Of a stretch of 64,000 nucleotides of DNA, positions 42,088-51,119 are shown one piece after another. How positions within the stretch are numbered: position 1 is the first letter of the stretch; each line of letters begins with the position of its first letter. The DNA is from CF-39 sp036518215 (GTDB taxonomy: Bacteria > Chloroflexota > Limnocylindria > P2-11E), in contig DATDNP010000201.1 in the NCBI GenBank assembly GCA_036518215.1, forward strand, positions 25,409-89,408, written 5' to 3'. Made by a program: the position numbers and the translations under genes. The notes beneath the pieces were generated by a model. The model did no database searches, was not told where the DNA came from, and saw only the letters and a list, made by a program, of their open reading frames with translations.

Positions 42088-42630
42088 CTACGCGTCGGGC
42101 CGGATGATCCGCGTGTGCGCCTTCGCGATGCGCTGGACGGCGGGCGCCGCCTCCGTGCCGACCGTACGCGTCGCGTAGCCACACACGAGGGAGAGCGGCT
42201 GATAGCCGAGGGCCTCGTTCCAGAGATCCTCGAGACGGAGCGCCGCGGTCTGCTTCCCATCGCGCCAGAGGAGCGACACGATCTCACCGAAGGCGCGGAC
42301 GCTGCCGTGACGCGACGCGAGCTGCTCGATGCGGTGACCGACGACGTCCGCGAACGTCTCGCGCGTCGGAAGCCCGTTCCGGAGCAGGCGCGCGATGACG
42401 CGCTCGGCGTCCATCGAGACGTAGCGTCCGGAGAGGACCGCATCATCGACGCGCACGCCCTCGCTTCGGAGCCGCTGCTCGATCGCCGCGACGTGCGCGC
42501 GCGTGCCGATCGAGACGATCGCGTCATCCCGCGCGAAGCCGGGCGCGAGGAACGTCGCCACCGTCGTGGCGAGCGTCGTGTCGTCGTCGTACAGATGGAG
42601 CGCGTGGTCGCGCTCTGGTCCCTCGCTCAT
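42088..42630 (-). CDS. MEDS-domain (DcmR-like) sensory protein
   Basis: 180 residues. HALHLYDDDTTLATTVATFL, APGFARDDAIVSIGTRAHVA and ALRLEDLWNEALGYQPLSLV fit the MEDS (methanogen/methylotroph DcmR sensory) domain. No DNA-binding or kinase domain is attached, so it would act through a partner. Its stop abuts the transketolase-like stop (TAGCTA, 42085-42090). Confidence 0.82.
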   Translation of the reverse strand: MSEGPERDHALHLYDDDTTLATTVATFLAPGFARDDAIVSIGTRAHVAAIEQRLRSEGVRVDDAVLSGRYVSMDAERVIARLLRNGLPTRETFADVVGHRIEQLASRHGSVRAFGEIVSLLWRDGKQTAALRLEDLWNEALGYQPLSLVCGYATRTVGTEAAPAVQRIAKAHTRIIRPDA

Positions 42631-42701
42631 CGCTGGCCCGCTTCATCTGCAGGCGGCATGCCAGGGGACAAGCGAGCGCTCTGAGCCGGTATCGTCGTTG
42701 C

Positions 42702-43574
42702 GTGCCGAAACGCCGATCGTCGCGCTCCCGCGTCGCCGTCGACGCGGTCGCCGAGCACAACCGGCAGATGTGGGAGCGCCTCGCCGCGGCGGGCATCCCG
42801 TACACGCGTCCGCAGGGCACGCCGCCGCGCGACCCGCGTGCGAAGCGGCGTTTCCTCGACGAGCTCACCGAGGGACAGCTCGCCGGTATCGAGCTTCGCG
42901 GGAAGCGAGTGCTCTCCCTCGCCGGGGGCGGCGGATGGGACGCGATCCTGTTCGCGGAGCTCGGTGCCGAGACGACGCTCGTCGATCTCTCGGCACGTCA
43001 GCTCGCGACCGTGCGTGCGCTCGCGCGCGAGCGCGGGACGAAGCTGCGCTTCGTCCGCGCGGACATGCGCGACCTCTCCTCGTTCGAAGACGCGTCGTTC
43101 GACCTCGTGTACCACCATCACTCGCTCGTCTTCGTTCCCGACGCGGCAAAGGTGATCCGCGAGGTCGCGCGCGTCCTCGCGCCGAGTGGCGTCTACATCT
43201 TCTCGACGATGCATCCGGTGACGCTTCGCATGTACGAGACGTGGACCGGCAGCGGCTGGGGGTTCAAGCAGCGCTACTTCGCGAACGGCGCCGTCCCGGT
43301 GAAGGACCCGACCTGGGAGTTCGACGAGGTGAAGGTCCGTGCGCCGACGCTCGAGTACGCGCACCGCATCTCGGACCTCATCACGGCGTGCGGACGGGCG
43401 GGCCTCGTCGTGGATCGGATGTGGGAGTGGTCGCCGGGTGACACCGGAGGTCCGCCTGGCTCGGACGACGAGCTCGAGCGTTACCTCCCGGCGTTCATCG
43501 CGATCCGGGCTCGTCGTCCCGCGGCGCGCGAAGCTTCGCGCTCGCGTCCGCGTACTGCTGCACGATCTCGCTGA
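42702..43574 (+). CDS. SAM-dependent class I methyltransferase
   Basis: 290 residues, GTG start. Rossmann core: RVLSLAGGGGWDAILFAELG (SAM motif I, about 70-88), TTLVDLSARQLATVRALARE, RFVRADMRDLSSFED, FDLVYHHHSLVFVPDAAKVI (motif IV/V) and EVARVLAPSGVYIFSTMHPV. The substrate is unknown. The last 25 or so residues (RPAAREASRSRPRTAARSR) are Arg/Ser-rich and lie in the region overlapping the convergent gene, so the functional domain may end near residue 265. Confidence 0.88.
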   Translation: MPKRRSSRSRVAVDAVAEHNRQMWERLAAAGIPYTRPQGTPPRDPRAKRRFLDELTEGQLAGIELRGKRVLSLAGGGGWDAILFAELGAETTLVDLSARQLATVRALARERGTKLRFVRADMRDLSSFEDASFDLVYHHHSLVFVPDAAKVIREVARVLAPSGVYIFSTMHPVTLRMYETWTGSGWGFKQRYFANGAVPVKDPTWEFDEVKVRAPTLEYAHRISDLITACGRAGLVVDRMWEWSPGDTGGPPGSDDELERYLPAFIAIRARRPAAREASRSRPRTAARSR

Positions 43575-43830
43575 GCTTGCGCGCGGCCGTCGGGATGTTC
43601 ACGGCCCACCCGACGCCGATGACCTTCTCGCTGAAGATCCGATCGCTCGACGGATCCCAGTACGCCTCGCGCAAACGATCGAATGTCGGCACGCGGAAGT
43701 CGTACGGGATCGCGCCTGCGACCTTGCCGTGCCACGTCCGCTCCTGGGGCGGCTTGCGGAGCTCTTGGTAGATCGCGCCGACGAGCGCGATCCATGCGAG
43801 CGTGCGAAATCCGCGCATCAAGTCCCTCAT
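43495..43830 (-). CDS. DUF5808-like membrane-associated small protein
   Basis: 111 residues. An N-terminal hydrophobic segment (FRTLAWIALVGAIYQEL) is followed by the soluble part YWDPSSDRIFSEKVIGVGWA then VNIPTAARKL, close to the DUF5808 pattern (DP-x-x-P/R-x-F...GWxxN). Function unknown. The ATG overlaps pyrE by 4 nt. Its last 80 bases are antisense to the methyltransferase gene. Confidence 0.6.
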   Translation of the reverse strand: MRDLMRGFRTLAWIALVGAIYQELRKPPQERTWHGKVAGAIPYDFRVPTFDRLREAYWDPSSDRIFSEKVIGVGWAVNIPTAARKLSEIVQQYADASAKLRAPRDDEPGSR

Positions 43831-44426
43831 CTGGCGCCTACGGGAGCACCGGTCGTGCCAGGGTGGGTCGCCGGGACGCCCGTTGCGCAGAGCGGGCACG
43901 CGCCGGCCGGGTACGTCGGGATGTCGAGCGACCAGAGCGCGTGGAGCGGGACGCCGAGCTTCGCGCCGCCGCCGGAGCGATCGACGAGGACGGCGGCCGC
44001 GACGACCTCGCCACCCGCCGACCGAACGGCGTCGATCGTCTCCTGGACCGAGCCGCCCGTCGTCATGATGTCGTCCACCACGACGACATGCTCGCCCGGT
44101 GCGAGCTGGAAGCCGCGGCGGAACACACGCCCCGTGCCCGCCTCGTCGCGCTCGGCGTAGACAGCGCGAGCGCCGAGCTGCCGAGCGACCTCGTGCGCGA
44201 GGATGATCCCGCCCGTCGTCGGCCCGGCGATGGTGTCGGGGTGGAGCGCGCGGACGGCGTCGGCGATGGCGGCGCAGAGACGCTCGGTCTCGCGCGGCCA
44301 CTGCAGCACCTGGAACTTCTCGAGGTACCGAGGGGAGTGCTTCCCCGACGCCAGGACGAAATGCCCGTCACGGAGCGCGCCGGCGTCCCTGAAGATGCGT
44401 TCGACCTCGCTGGCATCCATCCCCAC
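43827..44426 (-). CDS. pyrE: Orotate phosphoribosyltransferase
   Basis: 199 residues; ATG at 44426 or 44420. Makes OMP from orotate and PRPP. Motifs: DGHFVLASGKHSPRYLEKFQ, AGPTTGGIILAHEVARQLGA, RRGFQLAPGEHVVVVDDIMT (PRPP-binding loop) with TTGGSVQE. The C-terminus carries CPLCATG. It precedes the DUF5808-like gene in a 4-nt overlap and is divergent from the GAF gene at 44498. Confidence 0.94.
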   Translation of the reverse strand: MGMDASEVERIFRDAGALRDGHFVLASGKHSPRYLEKFQVLQWPRETERLCAAIADAVRALHPDTIAGPTTGGIILAHEVARQLGARAVYAERDEAGTGRVFRRGFQLAPGEHVVVVDDIMTTGGSVQETIDAVRSAGGEVVAAAVLVDRSGGGAKLGVPLHALWSLDIPTYPAGACPLCATGVPATHPGTTGAPVGAR

Positions 44427-44497
44427 GAGAGTAGGACTGCTCGGCGAGCGGTGCCCATCCCGCGGCGCCGCGCCGCATACTCGGGCGCCTGGAAGAG

Positions 44498-46177
44498 GTG
44501 GGTACCGCGAGGGCCGGCGACGTCCCCCGCCGCTTCGAGCAAGCGATCACAGTGTCGCGGCTCATCGGCGCTGTGGCGGTACTTGTCCTCGCGCCAAATA
44601 TCCCGAACCTCGGCGCGCCCATCATCTGGCTGCTCGCCGGTAGCCTCGTCGTATCCGCCGCCGTGCTGCACGTCCTCGCGACGCGCATGCGAACGGCGGG
44701 CCAGGTCGAGCGGCTCTCGTGGATCGTGCTCGGCTGGGACATCTTCATCGTCGCGCTCGCGCAGCTCGCGATGACGCCCGATCCGCTCTGGCCCGCGATC
44801 GTGCTCATCGGCGTCCTGCTGGTGGTCTCCTCGGCGTTCCGCCTCGGCGAGATCGGCGCGCTCATCTCGGCGAGCGCGGAGATCGTCGTCGTCGTGCTGC
44901 TCACGTTCTGGCGCCAGGATGCGCTCGCGATCGGGACGCCGGTCGCGTATCTCGGCTTCGACGTGGTGATGTTCTGCCTCGCGGCGATCCTCATGACCTC
45001 GATGCTCCGCGAGGTCGGCACCCTCCGCCAGGAGCGACACGCCCTGCTCAGTCAGGTCGGGGACGTGGAGACGCTGCGGCGTTCGACCGAGCAGCACGCG
45101 CGCCTCCTCGAGCACGAGCGCGAGGCGCGGACCGCCGCAGAGCTCACCATCACGCGTCTCGAGGCCGTCCGCCAGATCACCGACGCGATCCTGCGCCAGT
45201 CGTCCATCGACGACGTCCTCGCGGAGACGCTCGCGGGCGTCGCGCGGATCGCGGGAGCGCACGCCGTCGTCGTGCTCGGTGTCGCCGGCGAGCAGGGCGT
45301 GTCCGTGCGAGCCGCGTACGGGCTCGAGCACAGCGTGCGGCGTCCCCTTCCGCTCGAGGGAGATCTGGGCGAGGCCGTGACCGCCGACAAGCCGGTCATC
45401 GTGTCGGACAACAGCACGACGCCGCTCGATGCGCACGCGACCGAGCGGATCGACTCGCGCATCCTCCTGCCGCTCCATGGGGCCGGCGGCGCGAAGAGCC
45501 TCCTGTACATCGGGTTCACGCGGCATCAGGACTTCGGTCGCGACGACCTCACGCTGCTCGGGCTCATCGCAGAACGCGTCGGGATCGCGCTCGAGCGGGT
45601 CGAGCGCTTCGAGGCGGAGCGCCGCGCGCGCGAGGCGGCCGAGAACGTCGCGGAGCGGTCGCGCCTCTTCCTCGACGCCGCCGACACGCTCCTGCGCGCG
45701 CCCGATGCGAGCGACGCGCTCGTGCGGCTCGCGCGGCTCGCCGTGCCGCGGCTCGGCGATTGGTGCGCGGTCTACGCGCTGCGCGCCGATACCGAGCTCG
45801 AATGCGTCGCGCTCGCCAGCGAGGACGGCGATCGCGAGGCGCGCCTGCGCTCCGCGCTCCTCGGTCGGATCATGCGGCCGTCGCACCACCCGCTCTGGAG
45901 CGTCATCCGCAGCCGCCAGCATCGGCTCATCGAGCGCATCGGGCCGGAGGACCTCGTCCCGCTCGCCGAAAGCTCGGAGCACCTCCGCGTGCTGCTCGAG
46001 GCGTCCATCCGATCGTGGCTCGCGGTGCCTCTGCTTGCGGACGGTCGCCTGCTCGGAGTGTTCGAGCTATACGCGACGTCGTCGGGACGCGCGTTCACGA
46101 CGCACGACGTCGAGAGCACGCGTGGCTTCGCGGAGCACGTCGCGGTCGCGCTCGCGCGTGCCGGGGCGATACGATGA
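44498..46177 (+). CDS. Membrane protein with two GAF domains, no output domain
   Basis: 559 residues, GTG start. About five or six TM helices (residues 15-165), a coiled-coil linker (TLRQERHALLSQVGDVETLR), then GAF 1 at about 225-370 and GAF 2 at about 390-555. Neither kinase, cyclase, GGDEF nor HTH is present. The stop overlaps the KDPG aldolase start (ATGA), an odd partner. It may signal by interaction, or be a truncated sensor. Confidence 0.85.
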   Translation: MGTARAGDVPRRFEQAITVSRLIGAVAVLVLAPNIPNLGAPIIWLLAGSLVVSAAVLHVLATRMRTAGQVERLSWIVLGWDIFIVALAQLAMTPDPLWPAIVLIGVLLVVSSAFRLGEIGALISASAEIVVVVLLTFWRQDALAIGTPVAYLGFDVVMFCLAAILMTSMLREVGTLRQERHALLSQVGDVETLRRSTEQHARLLEHEREARTAAELTITRLEAVRQITDAILRQSSIDDVLAETLAGVARIAGAHAVVVLGVAGEQGVSVRAAYGLEHSVRRPLPLEGDLGEAVTADKPVIVSDNSTTPLDAHATERIDSRILLPLHGAGGAKSLLYIGFTRHQDFGRDDLTLLGLIAERVGIALERVERFEAERRAREAAENVAERSRLFLDAADTLLRAPDASDALVRLARLAVPRLGDWCAVYALRADTELECVALASEDGDREARLRSALLGRIMRPSHHPLWSVIRSRQHRLIERIGPEDLVPLAESSEHLRVLLEASIRSWLAVPLLADGRLLGVFELYATSSGRAFTTHDVESTRGFAEHVAVALARAGAIR

Positions 46178-46857
46178 GAGGGATGGCGGTGTCCCAGCGA
46201 CCCCTCGTCCTGCGCCGCGATCTCGTGCGGATGTTCTCGGAGGACCGTCTTGTGGCGGTCATCAGGACGAACGCTGTCGAGAGCGCTGAGACGGCGGCGC
46301 GCGCGATGGCGCGTGCGGGCGTGCGCCTCGTCGAGATCACGCTCACCGTCCCCGACGCGTACGAGCTCATCGCGAAGCTCGCCACCGACGACGAGTTCGC
46401 GCGGCAGGGCGCCGTCATCGGCGCGGGGACGGTGCTCTCGGGCGCACAGGCGGAGGACGCGCTCGTCGCGGGCGCGCGCTTCCTCGTGTCGCCCGCGCTC
46501 ATCCCGGCGATGATCGAGGCGGGACGCGCTCGTGACGCGATGACGATGCCGGGCACGATGACGCCGACCGAGATGGTGAAGGCGGCCGAGCTCGGCGCGG
46601 ACTACATAAAGGTGTACCCGCTCGCGACGATCGGCGGTCCGGACTTCATCACGAACGTCCGCCGCGCGCTCATGCACCTGCCGCTCGTCGCGACGGGCAA
46701 CGTCGAGCTCGCCGAGATCCCCGCGTACCTGAAGGCGGGCGTCGTCGGCTTCGGCATCGGCGGACCGCTCATCCGCCCCGACCTTCTCGCGAAGGGCGAC
46801 GTGGACGGCATCGTGGCGAACGCGCGGACCTTCCTCGCGGCGACCCGCCGCTCCTAG
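46174..46857 (+). CDS. eda: 2-dehydro-3-deoxyphosphogluconate aldolase (KDPG/KHG)
   Basis: 227 residues; alternate ATG at 46183. Class I aldolase: RLVAVIRTNAVESAETAARA, catalytic Glu in LVEITLTVPDAYE (about 53), GAGTVLSGAQAEDALVAGAR, and the Schiff-base Lys in ADYIKVYPLATIGGP (about 145). Cleaves KDPG to pyruvate and glyceraldehyde-3-phosphate. Entner-Doudoroff dehydratase is not in the window. Overlaps the GAF gene by 4 nt and is 2 nt before the GH15 gene. Confidence 0.92.
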   Translation: MRGMAVSQRPLVLRRDLVRMFSEDRLVAVIRTNAVESAETAARAMARAGVRLVEITLTVPDAYELIAKLATDDEFARQGAVIGAGTVLSGAQAEDALVAGARFLVSPALIPAMIEAGRARDAMTMPGTMTPTEMVKAAELGADYIKVYPLATIGGPDFITNVRRALMHLPLVATGNVELAEIPAYLKAGVVGFGIGGPLIRPDLLAKGDVDGIVANARTFLAATRRS

Positions 46858-46859
46858 CC

Positions 46860-48875
46860 TTGCCGCGCGATCTCCCGCTCGGCAACGGAGACCTTCTCGT
46901 CACCTTCGACTCGACGTACCAGCTTCGCGACATCTACTACCCGATGGTCGGCATGGAGGATCACACGATCGGCGACCCGAGCCGCTTCGGGGTGTGGGTG
47001 GATGGCTCGTTCAGCTGGATGTCGGACACCGGCTGGGAGCGCCAGATCGCCTACGAGCACGAGACGCTCGTCGGCGATTCCCACCTCCACCACGCGGCGC
47101 TCGGCCTCCGCCTGCATTGCCGGGACGCGGTCGACTTCGACCGGAACATCTACTTCAAAGAGGTCACCGTCGAGGACGAGAGCGGCAAGGATCGCGATGT
47201 CCGGCTCTTCCAGCACTTCAACGCGTCGCTCTATGGGAACGACGTCGGAGACTCGGCCTTCTACGATCCGCGGTGCCAGGCGATCGTCCACTACAAGGGC
47301 CGCCGGTACTTCCTCGTCTCGGGCACGACGGGCGGGCACGCCTACGGCCTCACGTCGTTCGCCATCGGACAGAAGGACGCCCCCGGAAGGGAAGGCACGT
47401 GGCGCGACGCGGAGGACGGCGAGCTGTCGAGGAACGCCGTCGCGCAGGGATCCATCGACAGCGTCGGGATGCTGTCCGCGACCGTCCCCGCGAGCGGCAG
47501 CACGACGCTCGTGTTCTGGATCGCGGTCGGGCAGGCGTACGACGAGGTGCGCGAGCTCGACAAGCTGGTGCGCGAGCGCACCCCGGCCGCGTTCCTCGCT
47601 CGGACGAAGGATTACTGGCGGCTCTGGGCGAACAAGGACGAGACCATCGTCGATCACGTGTCGCCCGAGCTCACCAGCCTCTACAAGCGCTCCACGCTCG
47701 TGATCCGCACGCAGGTCGACAACCGCGGCGCGATCATCGCCGCGAACGACTCGGACGTCCTCCGCTTCAACCGCGATACGTATTCGTATCTGTGGCCACG
47801 CGATGGCGCGCTCGTCGCCGACGCGCTCGATCTCGCCGGGTACGGCGAGGTCACGCGCCGCTTCTTCTACCTGTGCGGCGAGCTCATCACGCGCGAGGGG
47901 TATCTGCTCCACAAGTACAACCCCGACGGGTCGCTCGGATCGTCCTGGCACGGGTGGTCGACGCCCGAGGGGCGGCTCGAGCTTCCCATCCAGGAGGACG
48001 AGACCGGCCTGCCGATCTGGGCGCTCTGGCAGCACTACGAGCGCGACCGGGACATCGAGTTCGTTCGTCCTCTCTATCGCAAGCTCGTTCGGGGCGGCGG
48101 GGACTTCATGGCGACCTTCCGTGAGCCGAAGACGAAGCTCCCGGCCGCGTCCTTCGACCTGTGGGAGGAGCGGCGCGGCATCCACGCGTTCACGACGGCC
48201 GCCGTCGTCGCCGGTCTCACCGCCGCGCGGAACTTCGCGGTCGCGTTCGGTCAGCACGAGTACGCGAAGCGGTACGCGGTCGCGGCGCAGGAGATCCGCG
48301 ATGCCGCGCTCGCGAACCTCTGGGATGCGGACCGCGGCCGCTTCGTGCGCACGATCGCCGTCCTGCCCGACGGCGTCATCGTGAAGGACGCGACCGTCGA
48401 CATCTCGCTCGCGGGGATCTTCCTCTTCGGGCTCCTGCCGGCAGACGATCCGCGCGTCGTGTCGACGATGCGGGCGATCGAGGAGAGGCTCACGATCAAG
48501 ACCCCCGTCGGCGGGCTCGCGCGCTACGAGAACGACGCGTACTTCCGCGTCGCCGAGGACACCGAGGCCGTCCCGGGGAACCCGTGGTTCGTCGCGACGC
48601 TGTGGCTCGCGAAGTGGTACATCGCGATGGCGCGGACACAGGCGGACCTCCAGCGCCCGCGCGAGCTGCTGGAGTGGTGCCGCACGAAGGCGCTCCCCTC
48701 TGGGATCCTCGCCGAGCAGGTGCATCCGTACACCGGCGAGCCGCTCTCGGTCTCGCCACTCACCTGGTCGCACGCAGCGTTCGTCTCGACGGTGCAACTC
48801 TTCGCGCGCGCGTCGGCGCGCATCCGCGACGGCATCCGCACGAAGGCGAAGGCCGCGGGCGAGGTGATCGCGTGA
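46860..48875 (+). CDS. GH15 glucoamylase / glucodextranase-like
   Basis: 671 residues from a TTG start, 2 nt after eda. N-terminal beta-sandwich (to about 265), then the (alpha/alpha)6 barrel. Visible: SYLWPRDGALVADALDLAGY, DGSLGSSWHGWSTPEGRLEL, the general acid Glu in FDLWEERRGIHAFTTAAVVA (about 436), and the probable base Glu in ILAEQVHPYTGEPLSVSPLT (about 618) followed by WSHAAF. No signal peptide, so it acts in the cytoplasm, perhaps on stored alpha-glucans or trehalose-like substrates. Confidence 0.92.
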   Translation: MPRDLPLGNGDLLVTFDSTYQLRDIYYPMVGMEDHTIGDPSRFGVWVDGSFSWMSDTGWERQIAYEHETLVGDSHLHHAALGLRLHCRDAVDFDRNIYFKEVTVEDESGKDRDVRLFQHFNASLYGNDVGDSAFYDPRCQAIVHYKGRRYFLVSGTTGGHAYGLTSFAIGQKDAPGREGTWRDAEDGELSRNAVAQGSIDSVGMLSATVPASGSTTLVFWIAVGQAYDEVRELDKLVRERTPAAFLARTKDYWRLWANKDETIVDHVSPELTSLYKRSTLVIRTQVDNRGAIIAANDSDVLRFNRDTYSYLWPRDGALVADALDLAGYGEVTRRFFYLCGELITREGYLLHKYNPDGSLGSSWHGWSTPEGRLELPIQEDETGLPIWALWQHYERDRDIEFVRPLYRKLVRGGGDFMATFREPKTKLPAASFDLWEERRGIHAFTTAAVVAGLTAARNFAVAFGQHEYAKRYAVAAQEIRDAALANLWDADRGRFVRTIAVLPDGVIVKDATVDISLAGIFLFGLLPADDPRVVSTMRAIEERLTIKTPVGGLARYENDAYFRVAEDTEAVPGNPWFVATLWLAKWYIAMARTQADLQRPRELLEWCRTKALPSGILAEQVHPYTGEPLSVSPLTWSHAAFVSTVQLFARASARIRDGIRTKAKAAGEVIA

Positions 48876-49921
48876 GGTCGAGCGGCGCGACGACGCGCGA
48901 CCGAAACCCTCGGTCGCCCATCGTCGCTCTTCTGATCGTCCTCGTCGCGATCGCCGCGTGCGGTGGCGTCGGCAGCAGCTCGCCTTCCGCCGGAGCGAAC
49001 GGATGCGGGACGACGGCCGTCTTCATCCTCGCGAACCCCGGCGGGCTCACCTGCCTCGACGACACGGCGAAGTCGATCGGCAAGCTCGTGCAGCTCCCCG
49101 ATCAGAGCGCGCCGTCGACGCCGGCGCTCCATCCGTCCGGCAAGGCGATCGCGTTCGCGCTCACGCAGCAGCCCGATCCGAAGCGCGGGTTCGGCTCCGA
49201 CATCTACATGGTCGATCTGGACGGATCCAACCTGCACGCGGTCGTCCTGCACGAGGACAACAACGTCTTCTACGCGAGTCCCCGTTTCGACGCGAGCGGA
49301 AACGTGCTCTACGTGCACCGGCGCGCGGCCATCGTGCAGAACGGTGCCTTCGTGGGGAACGAGGACGCGATCGAGCGCATCGACCTCCGCACCGGCCAGG
49401 CGACGAAGATCGTGAAGGACGGCGCCGACCCAACCGTGAGCGCCGACGGCAAGACCCTCGTGTACGTGCACCTGAAGGACGGCCAGATCGACGCGCTGTG
49501 GCGCGCCGACATCGACGGCGCGAACGCGGCGCCGCTCCTCAAGACGAAGGACACGTTCTGGTACCTGCAGGCGCCGCGGTCCTCTCCGGCCGCGTGCGAG
49601 CTCGTGTTCTCGGCGGCGGGCCATAGCGTCTCCGGAGCAGCGCCGGGCGCGGAGGTCGCGGCGACACGCGGCCAGGTCGGGGGGCGGCTCGCCCATCTCA
49701 ACATCCCGTCGGAGCTCTTCATCGTCCCGTGCGACGGCTCGGGCCTCCGCTCCGTCGGTCAGACCGGCGACGATGTCGTGCCGTCGTGGTCGCCCGACGG
49801 TTCGAAGATCGCGTACGTCGGCACGGGAGGGTTCTTCGTGCTCGACGTGAAGGCACAGACGACGCGCACAGTCGCACAGGGTCAGGACTTCTTCTTCGGC
49901 GACCTCGTCTGGCTCAAGTAG
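48872..49921 (+). CDS. Lipoprotein with PD40/TolB-like beta-propeller
   Basis: 349 residues, GTG overlapping the GH15 stop. Signal and lipobox (IAACGG, Cys near 30). Beta-propeller repeats of the PD40 type: TPALHPSGKAIAFALTQQPD, DIYMVDLDGSNLHAVVLHED, ASPRFDASGNVLYVHRRAA, DPTVSADGKTLVYVHLKDGQ and PSWSPDGSKIAYVGTGGFFV. It probably binds a ligand or partner at the cell surface. Last gene of the GAF-eda-GH15 transcription unit. Confidence 0.85.
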   Translation: MRSSGATTRDRNPRSPIVALLIVLVAIAACGGVGSSSPSAGANGCGTTAVFILANPGGLTCLDDTAKSIGKLVQLPDQSAPSTPALHPSGKAIAFALTQQPDPKRGFGSDIYMVDLDGSNLHAVVLHEDNNVFYASPRFDASGNVLYVHRRAAIVQNGAFVGNEDAIERIDLRTGQATKIVKDGADPTVSADGKTLVYVHLKDGQIDALWRADIDGANAAPLLKTKDTFWYLQAPRSSPAACELVFSAAGHSVSGAAPGAEVAATRGQVGGRLAHLNIPSELFIVPCDGSGLRSVGQTGDDVVPSWSPDGSKIAYVGTGGFFVLDVKAQTTRTVAQGQDFFFGDLVWLK

Positions 49922-49941
49922 TCGTGGCTGAGGGAGCAGAG

Positions 49942-51087
49942 CTAGGCGCTCGGCGGTAGGCGATACCCGGCGAGCGCCGGCTCACCACGCAGCCTCGCGA
50001 ATCCCGGCTTGATCGTGTCGTAGATGATCGACAGGCGTTCGTCGTATCCGACGAACGCCGACTTCATCGCGTTGATGGTCAGCTTCTCGACGTCGGCGAG
50101 GTCGAGCCCGAACGCCTCCGCGAGACGATGGAACTCGTCGGAGAGCGTCACGTCCGACATGAGCCGGTTGTCGGTGTTCACCGTGACGCGGAACCGCTGC
50201 GCGATGAGCTGCCGGATGGGATGCGTCGCGAGCGACGGGACCGCGCCCGTATCGACGTTGCTCGACGGGCAGAGCTCGAGCGGGATGCGTTTGTCGCGGA
50301 CGTATGTCGCGAGCGGGCCGAGCGCGACGACCGCGTCGCCTGCGAGCGTCATGTCCTCGATGAGGCGCACGCCATGGCCGATGCGATGAGCGCCGCAGAC
50401 CTGGATCGCCTGCCAGATGGACGGCGGGCCGAAGCCCTCGCCCGCGTGGATGGTGATGTTGAAGTTCTCGCGATGGCACAGGTCGAACGCCTCGAGGTGC
50501 GCCTTCGGCGGATTCCCCGCCTCCTCTCCGGCGATGTCGAACCCGACGACCCCGCGGTCGCGGAAGGCGACCGCGAGCCGCGCCATCTCGACCGAGTCGG
50601 TGCGATCGCGCATCGCGCATACGATCTGCCGCAGGACGATGCGGTACCGCCGCTCGGCCGCCGCGAACCCGCGCTCGACCGCCTCGACGACCCGCTCGAG
50701 CGTCATCCCGCGGGCGGTGCTGAACACCGGTGCGTATCGCACCTCGGCGTAGACGACGCCGTCGTGCGCGAGGTCCTCGCCGCACTCGAACGCGACGCGC
50801 TCGATCGCGTCCGGCGCCTGCATGACCGCGATCGTGTGCGCGAACCCCCGTAGATAGAGCGACAGGGAGCCGCTCGCCGCGCTCTCGTGGAACCACCGTC
50901 CGAGCTCGCCGGGATCGTTCGTCGGGAGCCCACGGTGACCCTGCTCCCGCGCGAGCTCGACGATCGTCGCCGGACGGAGTCCGCCGTCGAGATGGTCGTG
51001 GAGCAGAACTTTCGGTGCGGCATGCAGCGTCTCGCGCGGGATCACGCCCAGATGATGCGCCAGGTGCGCCACCGTGCTGACTTTCAC
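49942..51087 (-). CDS. add: Adenosine deaminase
   Basis: 381 residues, GTG start. Zn-dependent deaminase: metal His pair in LLHDHLDGGLRPATI (about 30-32), ITIHAGEGFGPPSIW (His about 214), HRIGHGVRLIEDMTL (His about 240) and the metal Asp in VNTDNRLMSDVTLSDE (about 304). LCPSSNVDTG is the family substrate-binding region. Converts adenosine to inosine, in purine salvage. Divergent from the large kinase at 51120 with 32 bp between. Confidence 0.93.
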   Translation of the reverse strand: MKVSTVAHLAHHLGVIPRETLHAAPKVLLHDHLDGGLRPATIVELAREQGHRGLPTNDPGELGRWFHESAASGSLSLYLRGFAHTIAVMQAPDAIERVAFECGEDLAHDGVVYAEVRYAPVFSTARGMTLERVVEAVERGFAAAERRYRIVLRQIVCAMRDRTDSVEMARLAVAFRDRGVVGFDIAGEEAGNPPKAHLEAFDLCHRENFNITIHAGEGFGPPSIWQAIQVCGAHRIGHGVRLIEDMTLAGDAVVALGPLATYVRDKRIPLELCPSSNVDTGAVPSLATHPIRQLIAQRFRVTVNTDNRLMSDVTLSDEFHRLAEAFGLDLADVEKLTINAMKSAFVGYDERLSIIYDTIKPGFARLRGEPALAGYRLPPSA

Positions 51088-51119
51088 AGGCGTGCGGGAG
51101 GCCCCTACGATTCGGGGCC

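Noticed and set aside
46854..48797. 647-codon frame antisense to the GH15 gene
   Set aside because: No recognisable fold; codon-position GC pattern belongs to the sense gene.
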